Source: Leptasterias polaris
Taxonomy: Eukaryota > Echinodermata > Asteroidea > Forcipulatida > Asteriidae
NCBI GenBank assembly: GCA_037783415.1
Contig: JAZGTN010000022.1
Span: 8,840,001 to 8,904,000, forward strand
Direction of reading: 5' to 3'
Length of the DNA stretch: 64,000 nucleotides
A model generated the notes under the pieces. The model ran no database searches. It saw only the letters and a program-made list of their open reading frames with translations, and was not told where the DNA came from. The position numbers were made by a program, and so were the translations under genes. Shown here one piece after another: positions 23,301 through 35,300 of this stretch; the first letter of the stretch is position 1, and each line of letters starts with the position of its first letter.

Positions 23301-26300
23301 TTGAAGGCTCAAGGAGATTTAGAGAAAATCCTGAAACCAGGAACAAATCCTGAGCAATCACCTGCCGGCATACATTATCATGATAACTTGGTTCAGATGA
23401 ATCCTATAGTCTCACCTCTTCTTTGATGGTCTGTTCATGAATGGGATAGCCAAGCTTTGTCCACTGGAGTCACGGTACGTACACACCACAGTATAAATAT
23501 CCTTAAACACCTGAGCAAGGCGGGCAGCCTTAGTCACCTCAACGTTGACCTCAGCTGCAGCTAGACGCCGGGTTTTGACTGAGCGAGATGTCTTGAGTGC
23601 AGTAAACTGGGCCATGAATACATCTGCAAGATAAAATATTGACCAAGATGAAATGAAAGACTGCTTGTAAGATCATCAAATATCTTGCCATTTTGTGGTT
23701 TAAAATTGCAGTGTGAATACATCATCTGTATCAAAATCGATCCTAGTGTAGAGTTTGAATCACTCATAAGCACCACCCCCTCCCCCTAAAGCTGACAGGT
23801 TGAGTCTAGATATCAAATCAGTATGAGGGCTGTCAACATAGAACACTTGCCACAAACATTCTCCAACATGAGACAGTTGAACTCAATCATGCATAGGACC
23901 AACACAAAATGATATACTTAAAGTGTATTTAAAGCATCTCACAGCAAGTGAGGGACAATTTCATGGATCTACTTTTTGTGCCATTGAGATTAGTCTATCA
24001 TGCTCTTCCAGCCTCTGGCCCCTTCTGAACTAGCGGCTATGACCATGGCTTTGGCTGCGTCACCATGGCAACATACATTGAAGCAACAGCCACAGCCGTA
24101 GCCACCAATTCTGACACAGCTCTCAGTTTGGTTACATTGATTTGAACGGAAGCAAATCCAAGATGGCGGGACCATTGTTACCTTTTCCATTGTCATTCTG
24201 ACTGTTGGTTTTGACAGCGAGGTTCCCTTCCTTAGCCTTCAACTGAGTCTCTCGTACACGTTTGATCTTCTCAATGTTACGCAGAAGGAATAAACGTCTA
24301 TCTGCGATGAGATTCATCTCTCTGACTGACATTGGTCGAGGTAGACGTCGAGCCTTTAAGGCACTATGATCTTCAGCAACACCTTCCTGTTAATCCACAT
24401 AAATCACAAAATACTATAATACTATTTGTCAAGTAAAAAAACACAAACTTTGTTTCTTTAACTAGTCTGCCTGGCTAGCCAACTGTACGTTTATGTAAAG
24501 CCCGCACAAATTTTCACAAGCCCACTAAGTACAAATACTTTACATTGAGAAATAGAATAAGCTGTTGCAAACTCTTACCAGCCAAAATGACCTATGGTAT
24601 AAATGCAAAAAGCAGTTATTGGCCTGACGTTTCAACCCGAGCATTGTCTTTCTCAAATCAATTTTTTTTCGAAAAAGAAAGACTCTGGTAGGGTTGATTG
24701 TGAGGCCAATGACAAATTGTTTGCAAAATCTAACATTGTCATTATTTATTTTGCTTTAATCACATGATGAAACTGGCATAACCAAAATGATTGTGATGAT
24801 GACGTCAGGTGAATTGGGACTGTTCAAAAACAATTGTGCTAAACATGACAATGGCTGCAAACATAATTAATTACACTTCTATGTTCTTTATGGACATACC
24901 CTTTTCTTGAGGTTGTTCTTGGATTTTCTCTTCTCCTTCACCGGTCGTCCTAACTTCTTCCCCGTCTTTTTGGTATTCAATGAGTCTTTCTTGACAATTC
25001 CATTTGGCTTCTGGGTCTTGCCGCCTATTGTACCCCTGCAGTTACCGCTGCCACACATGCACTCTTGCTGTAATTCAATAACATCACAACATTAGAGGTA
25101 CGGTCATGGACTGCTTTTTGTCAACAAAGGCATAATTATAATGAAAGATACAATCAAAGTCACCTGTGAAAGTTTCAGCTGAATACAGTGTCTACTTGCT
25201 GAGAAAACAGCAACAAGAGTCACTGGTTTTTCAAAAGATCCATCCACAAAGTCCAAAGTCTGAAATTTCTGATCCCTTATCCTTACCTGTGTTTCAAGGT
25301 TGAATGCATGGAAGTTATAATCATACGTCAGCTCATCGCCGGCGTTAACATCCTTCAGCGCAAACAGGGCAATCCGATACATCCCGTTGACCGACCACTT
25401 CTGCATCTCACAGTTCGGCTCACAGCTGTGATTGACGAAGCGTCCCTCGTTGCCGTACCGGTACCCATCGATGACGGTGCCAGAGTCCAGATTGAGGTAG
25501 TAGTGATGCTTCTGGTATTGGTAATCGCTGAGAGCTCTCTTCCAGAGTTCTTTAACACTGATTACCTCACCTACATACTCCAGGATGAACTCTCCTGATT
25601 TGATTGGAGTCTGGGTGCAGATTCCCCATCCACGATCCTTGGTCTGAAAAAACACATATTAAGAATTTACCCAGTCAGTTTCTCTTGTGATTTATTACTT
25701 GATATTTGAAATAAAAAGTCACATCTGCTTTAAGGTGATCCCCCTGCTGCTGCTTCCCAAATCGTTTTGTATAACTTGGGTGAGATCCCTGGCTGTATGG
25801 CAGTTACTGACTGGCTTCTTGGGTGAGATCCCTGGCTGTATGGCAGTTACTGACTGGCTTCTTGGGTGAGATCCCTGGCTGTATGGCAGTTACTGACTGG
25901 CTTCTTGGGTGAGATCCCTGGCTGTATGGCAGTTACTGACTGGCTTCTGACTGACACCCCAGATTGAAAATATTGATAAAATAGGGACACTGCAACATTG
26001 GGCTAGACAGCTCTGTTGGTAGAGCACAGTCTAATTAATCCAGAGGTTACAGGTTCAAGACCCGCTCTAGTCAACTTTTCTTTGTTCAACCCCAAAGTTC
26101 TTAAACTTCAACATACTATAAATCGCTGCAATCCAGGCGTCCATTCATGTCTCTGTATCCTCCGATTGGAGCAAACTTCTTCACATGGGCAAGTACTAGC
26201 TGAGCATTCACCAAGAACCATTCTACACATAAAAACAATTAAGTCAATTATAAACAAAAAGATCCTTGTTTACATGTTTACAGTGTCATGCATCAATTCA

Positions 26301-29300
26301 TGTTAAAGCATGCAGACAACATTGGTACTTGTCAAAGACCAGTATCTGCACTTTGTGTGACCAAACGTATACATGAAATAATAAATCTGAGAACATTTTA
26401 AGCTCTATCACTATCAGGCTGGCATAGCTTTTGACTATTATTGAAAATCACAGTGGATACAATTGAATGTCAGACAGTAAGAGGGTTGACTGTTTACTGT
26501 GCAGATTCATTTACCAACTGGTACAAGAAAGCAGGCTGGCATAGTTTATCTACGATTCAGAACCATAGTGGATGATATTGAAAAGGTAGGAGGGTTAAAT
26601 TGGAGAGCTATATTTTCTTTTCATCCACCTCCACTTTGCATATAAACCCTTCTCAGATAACGTCACTGTTTGTTGCTCGCCATGCTGGTGTACTTACACA
26701 CACAGTTCTGGTGCGTCAAATTACTAGAACTGCACTAACATGAACTACAAAACAAAATGCTGGATGGCACTAAGCGTACGTACCCTACAATTGCATAGTA
26801 CTCCACCATGGCAGACCTCCCACATTAATCTAGAAATGTGACATCAGTGAGAAGGGTCTACAAACCAGGGTCCAATTTCATAATGCTGCTTAAGCATAAA
26901 AAGTAGCTAAGCACCACAAAAGTAAAGGTTACCAGCCAAACTACCATGTAACATATACAATTTGTGACTGGTATCCTGCTCATTTCTGCTAAGCAGACAA
27001 ATGTTAAGCAATAGTTTCTGCTGAAGCAGCTCAATGAAATTGGGCCAAGCCTATAGGTTAACTTTATGGTGATGAGAAACAGTAGTCTCCAAGACTTAAC
27101 AATCTCTCCCCGGTCAACCCTTACCTATTGAGGCAATCATCTCCACATCCTTTCACATCAGGTTCCTTTGGCTTCTTGCAGTTACAGATATTTTGAGTAT
27201 TTGACACTGGCTTCACATCATAGTAGATATCTAAAATACAAGTAAAAATAAACAAATGAATACAAATATTTGTCGCCTCCACTTAAGATAATCCTTCTCC
27301 TGCCGCTTCCAGTGATCTAGTCATAGCCATAGCCATAGCCATAGCCATAGCCATAGCCGATGCCAGTTATTTGGATTTAAAAAAAATTGAAATCTATAAA
27401 ATGTTTTTCCTTTTATCCCAACCTGTTAGTTGCCGTTTACTGCTGATGGTTGGTGACAAATAAAGAATCTATAAATAAATAAATCAATACAATTTGGGGC
27501 TAAAATGTCAAGTGCTGAAAATCTTGTCACCGACAATGCACCAATATTTGCTATTTAAAGTGACACACTGGCGGTGTTGTATTACCGCACCGGACTGGCC
27601 TCGAAACAATTGCGCATAATGAAATGCCGTGATTGCTCATCTGCCCACTGATAAATTATGCAGGTACATGTATCCGACACACATTTGGGACTCGGTCAAA
27701 AACAACACATTATGTTAGGAAGCAATTTACCTCGACTGTTGTATCAAGGTGCAATCTGATATAAAAGTGTATGAACTATGAGTGTATTATTGCCATGGGT
27801 TAATGAGTCATTCCATGAGTCAGTGCATTCAAACTGCAGCAACACCCAGGGCCAAGCTCTCAATAATGCACTATTTATACACCCAAACCCTTTTAGACTA
27901 CTCCAGTGTCCTCGTTCAATTCCCTGGACTTTTCACGCGGGGCCGTATTGTTCTCGATTCCGGTTCAAATCAATGCGACCAAAAACCGAGACAGAAATGG
28001 AAAAATGATCTGGCGATTCTTCAGGTACGATTTGAGCGCAATTTTAAATGCTTTCAATCACTCGCATGATGAAAATGGCGGGAGTGTATTCAACCTCATC
28101 CCCAGTGTGTTTAATACCACAGTGCGTCATCTTTAAACCATCGATCAACCCCACATTGCCCAACATGCTTTGAGGTATATTGACAAATCTGGTCCTGGTG
28201 TACCCGGGCCCATATATAGCATATTTAAATAAGACCTGTAGTCAATCCATTCTACATGTAGGTTTAAGCATGGTAACTGGATAATTAAGCATTGAGTCAT
28301 ACAGCAACTGGTTCTCTCTCTGGTCTAATTACGCGTCTGACTGTATGCGGTTAAGGGTGACTAAGTAAAACCAAAATAGCTGAACTATGGCCGTGTCAAA
28401 TGAGTGCACTGCACAAGCTTGTTTTTCACAACTGTGCACACATCACAGTCACTCCATTCAAAAAAACACAACCTCCAAAACCCTCAGAAATTAATTGAAA
28501 TTAAAAGCCTCTGAGGCACAATTTCACAAAGAGCTAAGATTGATCTTTAATGTGTATCAATTTTAATTGCTGGGCAAAGTGTGATGGCACAATACAAGTC
28601 AATATGGCAATATAGACAACTCATCTTAAGATGAATCTTATAGTGCTTTGTGAAATTGAGCCCTGCTACAATGTGTTTGTTCACACTTTCCCTTAATTTT
28701 TTTTGTTTACTAATTTAGGTATGCCAACCTCAGAGCTCCTTCACTTTTGACCCTACTTCTAACTGGCATGACACTTGGCCCTTGGAAAAAAGTAGGAAGT
28801 ACAAGGGCTGACCTTCATATCATCAGCTCAGTGCTATAAGGTCGTTAATTGTAACTTCATATCCAGGAAAAATTTGAAATGGCGTTAAGTGAAAAAAACA
28901 TATAAATTTGAAAAATAAATCAAAACTCACAAATAATGATTTTCTAAAAAACTGAATGTTTCTCCTTTTCCCCCAAATACCTTTAATATCGAACTTGATC
29001 AATAAACTCCATTCAACAGGAGCTCCGAACAATGCAAAAGCAATTTGGTGACATCCGTACAAACTTCACTACAGACCTTAAAGCCCTGAGCAGTTGATAC
29101 ATGGTGAAGGCTTTTTCAGGCTATTTATTAATGATTTTGCTGGTTTTTGTAAGGGCTGAAAATGGAAATCAGGCTGAAGTACATGTAGGAAGAATATCAT
29201 TGCTGCTCTAAGTAAGTCTGGCTGGATAAATCTACTTCTCATTGAACTTCCTAGGGTTAGCAATTCCCCAGATGAGTGAACAAACAATCAACATTTTTCA

Positions 29301-32300
29301 AAGGAATTTCCCAGGAAATGTCTAGTGTGGAAAGTGGTTTCCAGAGAGACTGACAGAAAGGACCAAAATCCATGTAACCATCATATATGGTGAGCATAAT
29401 GAGTAGTGAGCAATGTGTACAAATGAAAATACACGTCAAGGAGAGAACACAATTCCGTATTGCGTTACAGCGTTATCCGTTAAAAACTATATGTATTTTC
29501 ATTTTTAAGGATGGCGCACTACACATTATGCATAACAGAAACATGGATTTTAAGCCTAATTTTATTCATAAAACCTCTACTTAGATTCTGCTTTGTGATT
29601 GTTAGAGCGCGTCACACGAAATGTCTTTCATACGAAATGTCTTTTGTTTCAAGTAAAAAGCCGTGATGCCCTATACTCATAGTAACCAATGTATTATACC
29701 CATAGAAACCATAAAATCCCTAGCAACGGCAGCTTCTTGATACCTAGTCGTCTACATGTGTATCGTATGGGGTGTTATAAAACAAATATTGACTGCTTTT
29801 ACTTGTGCTATGGTTAAAACTACGACTCCCTCAGTGATCCCAAGACCTTTCTATTTTCCCTTAGGCTTGGCCTATAGAACGCTCCGAGGATCACCTCGGG
29901 GTCGTAGTCTTAACCATAGCACTCGAAGTAGTCAATATTGAAGCATGAAGAGTAATAATTGTAGTTAAACAAAAAATAATAATAAACAAACAAGCATTTA
30001 TTTGGCACTTTTTAATTGTATCAAAGAGCATTACATTATTACTAAATGTTCACTGGGCTTTAAGCATTCCTGAAATCAACGCAACTTCTTTGGAGTATGC
30101 ATCACCAGCAGCCAAACTGTCGCACAGAATGCTAATTATTCACATCAACAATCTCTACCCTCGGAGGTACTATTTACTCCTGGGTGATGAGAAGCAATTA
30201 CACTTAAGGGCTGTGCCCAAGAACACAAGTATCACGTCCGGGATTTGAACCCACATTTTGATAACTCAGCCTTCAGAACTTCAGATTAAGTAACAAATAT
30301 ACAAGCTGTACATGATTGTAGACATGAGACGATCAGGCCTTGAACTTCACTCTAGAAGGGGCACAGCAATTTTCCTCTGGTAAGGGGCACTTCTATGAGA
30401 AAAATGTAAATTTGTATTGGAACTTTGCAAAGGGCACCACAGCAAAAGCACAGGGCACCACGGCAATTGCTGTGGTGCCGTGGGTTAGTTCGAGGCCTGG
30501 ACGATGGTTGAAACTTCCACTTACTGTTTCTAAGTTTCTTGAATTTGGAAGGATCTTGTCTGATGGAGAGTTTATTGTGTGTATAGAGCCACCACAGATC
30601 ATACGGCAACTGGAAGTCACTCTCTTCCTCCCAGAACGAAGAACCTATCAAAACAATTCACATCATTAATATATTAATTTTATAATAACAATCTTTATTT
30701 ATGATCCAAATTTAACATCTATTAAATCATTGCGGTACCCGCAGCTAATTTATAGGATTCGAACTGGCCTCTAGCTACTGGGCAAACTTGGTGGTCAAGT
30801 GGTAAGACACCTGGGGTCGATTTCACCAAACTCTTCCTAACTTAGGACTAGTCCTAGGCAATGCTAAGAGATAGGACTAGTCCTAAGTTAGGACGAGTAA
30901 CTTAAGACTAGTCCTATCTCTTAGCATTGCCTAGGACTAGTCCTAAGTTAGGAAGAGTTTGGTGAAATCGACCCCTGCTCTAGAATGACTAAGAAGGTGG
31001 GTTCGAATCCAAACCAAGTAACATGCATATGGATTTTTTATTATTTGTTCAAAAGGACTTGGGAAAGAACAGACTATACAGTGCTTAACACACATCGGTG
31101 CGGAGTAAAAAACAAACAAAACAATTAAAACACAAAACAATAATATATTAATGGTCTTCAAACCAAAAAGCTTTCCTTACGGCTTACTACTTGATATTTG
31201 AAATAAAAATCTGCACCCCCTTTAGGTGATTCCTCTGCTGCCCCTTCCCAGGTTATATCGTAACTTTGGATGCGATCTCTTATATAAGGCAGTTACAGGT
31301 TGTATGGCTTCTGACTGGCACACCCCCGAACAAAGATATTGACTAAATAGGAAGACCGTTAACATTAGGGCTAGATAGCTTAGTTGGTAGAGGGCTGACA
31401 TGTTAGTTGTAGGTTCAAGTCCCGCTCTAGTAAATTTGTTCTATGTTCAACCCTAAATTACTTTAAGAAGTGAATTAACTTTGTATCTAGATATGAACAT
31501 TGTACAAACACCAACATAACTTTTATATTTCTGTCATAGAAAGCAATATGCTGCCGAAGCAATAATGGTTAAGTGTCTCGCTTATGGACACAAGTGTCAT
31601 GTCCAGGATTAGAACCCACACACTGCTGATCAGAAACACCAGAGCTTGAGTTCAGTGCACCTGACCGCTCGGCCAATGACCCTAGTGATTTCTTTCATGA
31701 CATCTCATTTCTGATTCAGAGATTAATCCTCCTCACATGAAGCTCAGTGCTTTGTGAGTTCAGTGTTCGGTTTCACAAATCCCATGATAAGTGGTTTTCA
31801 TACTACCATACTGATTTGGACTGTAATATTTGCTCAGCAATTAAGATCAACCCATTCATCTTAAGATGAATCTTGGTGTTTTGAGAACTTAGGTCTAGGA
31901 CTCGGAGATAACCATAATCTGACATAGAGTGCATATCATAATAATAATCATCATCATCATAATATTAATGGATTGGCACCAGTCCCAAAGCACTGAGGAA
32001 ATGGAATAGGCAGAAATGTGAGGGTTGATCTATTACAGAAGGCGCCGCTTTTACAAACAGAGAGGATCCTGAGAAAGACCCTTGAGATCTGAGGCTGTGG
32101 GGCGTAGCACGACATGAGGAGTTACCGACACTAAGGAAAATGTGATCTTTCTTTTGCATGCTGTGATAAAATGAAATAATAATGGCCATTTCTATTGCAC
32201 TACACCCTTATGAACCAAATATCTCACTCAACAAAGTGGTCAACCATACACGAATGTTCCCCTGATTGTATTTCAAGAGGGAAATGTAAGTTATTTGAAT

Positions 32301-35300
32301 CACTACTCACTAATTGCAATGGTGTTTTTTTGCATGAACTCTTACAAAGGTTAAGGAGTAATTCCAAATGGTACAATTTTGAGAGAATTGAAAGCAATGT
32401 GCCCCTTCAATGCAGAACCTGGTTGTAGACTCGGACACTTACCTGATAAGATAGGAAGCGGAAACAGTCCACAAGATGGCTCCTCAATAGACTGATCCTC
32501 TCCTTCTGTCTTCTCTTCATCATCTTTCTTATCCTCGTCTGGTTTTATCATAGGTCTACAACACAATAGTTATAAGACATACATGTAAGGGTCAGTACAA
32601 TACCTAGCATCAGTGCAAAAATGAACTCGATTTTGCCAAAAAATTGTATCTCGCACAAAAATGCTCTGTGCAAAAGCGTCATATCTAGACGCGTACTTGT
32701 GTGTGTACGTCTGGGCTATTTTAAGTGAGGTACAATGTTTTGCCAATTTCAATGTCACGTGTAACTTAACTGCTTTTTTTAAGGAGATCTGACAGGAAAT
32801 AAAACATAAATAAATCTTCCAATATGGACGCCATGCTATGGTAACTATGCCAGGTTGTATAGTTGTGTACAACATTGCTTCAAAATCAGCGCACCATGAT
32901 GGTTTCCAGTGATGCTTAGACTCGTATTTCACCCAGACTCCTTCATGCGTCTATCATGTGCATTGGGACATGCATAATGGGCTATACAGGCTTGAGCATC
33001 CTAATTTGATACCATCTCAACAATTTGATACATTGTTTGTTCATTTTCAACCCTGTGTTTGACCACACTCATTTGTTAACCCACCCTCTTTACAGCTCAC
33101 CCTAAGGCCTTTGGTGTTGTCATTTTCTCCCTGATTAATTCTAGACATGTTAAATGTCAGAATGGGTCATTGCTCTGCTAGGATGAATTTATTGATTGGG
33201 TGATACTTCGTTATTCAATAAAAGGAAAGATAAAGCACTACCAAAGTTTTCTGATTTCTGTTGTCAGAATCTACATTGAGAAAGTTCGGGTGCTAACCTT
33301 TTAAAGTAAATTGTAAATTTGTGATCTGTGTTTCACTTGAACCATCAAATCGATTAACTCGTCAAATCTAGTTAGCCCATGGCAGAAAGGCGATGACGTG
33401 ATGGGCAGATAAAATGTGTTGGTATGTCATGTTCATGTTCTTAAATTTCTCTTCACAACTTGCATAATATAGTGCAATAATTAGTAATCACAAATTGGCA
33501 TATTGGCAAAAACCTACCATTTAACATTTAACCATGGAGTAGTCTAGAAGATGTAGTTGTTAGAAGTAACTGTGCATGTGATTACAACAGTTTACCAAAC
33601 TTTTTATAAAACTTGTACAAAGACGTAACCTAACTGCCAGCCTGAAACAGTGGCGTAACTTCATAAGTTGACTAGAGAAGCAGTACTCCAGGGCTAGGCT
33701 GATCCAGTTGGACTAGCTACATGTAGTCAAACCACGCAGCATTTGTGTGACATTACACTGACTATGGTTACATGTAAGTCTAGTTGACTCTAGTCACCCA
33801 ATCGAACTTGCTCATTGCTGCAGAAATCTAGCAAATTTGTGAATAGCCTCTATGCCCTTTTCATTGGCATTTACAGCAAAGCGGACTTGTTTTTTGATTT
33901 TTCACACATGATTTTGCCGGGAAATGAAAAATTAGTAAAAGAAGATGACATTTCCCGGTAAAAAGGTCTGATTGTGACTTAACCGCCGACAGAAACGGGC
34001 AAAAAGGCACGACCGTGTGTATATAAAAATGACAAACAACATAGGTGAAAGTTCTACCATGACCTTTTGCTGGATGTCTCACTATCTATCTCATATTCCT
34101 TGGGGGTACTTAAAAACCCTGCGCGGAGAATTTTCAAAGAAAAAGAAAAAGAAAAAAATGACAGAGAAAGAGAGAGAGAGAGAGAAAAAAACTATCCAGC
34201 GTTGTGACCTAGACATACTTAAGTGCCATTAGCTTATGCCCGTGCATAACGCACATACGGTAGAATCAATAGGCTTTTAGTGACTGAGAATGGGGGCAGA
34301 GGAAGCTAGCAGGGCACAGAGATTCACACTCAGTCCTCATTGATTTCTCTAGTGCAAGATAAAGGCAGTTCAAGAGCATGCATGGTGACCATGGGGGGTT
34401 TATCACTGCTGCTTGAGCTTGGGGTTATGATTGCATTGAATGATATGCTTGGTTTGGACACAGAGAGCTTTTTCTCATTCTTCTCACACACACCAACACT
34501 GTGAATGCCTTTCCATTTCACTTCCTCCCTGTCGTTGTTCGACTCAATCACCATCTCCACCCATGATATCTAAGTGATTTGGCAATATTTCAAGATAGTG
34601 CACAGAGAGTTGAACCTCCTTCAAATTGACTGTAATTATTTTCTATGAGGTTAACCCCTAAGGTACACTTAAAGATAGGTATTAAATTTGATTAAGTGCC
34701 GCCTCATGCACAATTCATACTTTGCTTGCATATTAGGGGAACATACTCAAGTACTCGCTGTGTCATGTGTCGTTATGAGGAACAATTGAACTCTCTTCAT
34801 GTGTAACTTTGATTAAATTTAGATATTTTCAAGATGAGCTTGGAACCAAAGTTTATAAGACCTTTTTCTTGATTGCTCCTCTGATGAAAACAAACCTTTT
34901 CTGAACAACATGATGAACTTTTGTGGTAACAATTATATAGATCAGTTTAGAAGTGTAGGTGTTAACACCTACGACACAGAAGCCATTGAGCATAATCAAT
35001 GACGCTGTAATTGATCATTAAGAGTCAATTATCCCAACATGAGAATCAATAAAAGACTTCCAGTATCAGACCTTCACAGCCATTGTGTTTTCTTCTTTCA
35101 TTCCGTTTGACAGTAACCAAACCGAGGCTTGAAGAAAATACATAGTCTGGTCTCTGTTTGTCACATAAAAACTACATTGGGTATACAGGGAACCAGGCAG
35201 ACATAACCACAAGATCTATAACAACCAGATATTTCAGAAACAGACAAATACAGTGCAGCGTTGTGAGAACTCTAGCGAGCGGAAAAGGAAAAAGGGGAAG

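Noticed and set aside
34330..34560. Serine-rich open frame on the minus strand, possible extra ASH1L exon between 36657 and 32555
   Set aside because: The only acceptor that leads into this frame gives phase 0, while the flanking exons need phase 2, and the frame ends in a stop. The direct junction of the neighbours is in phase.
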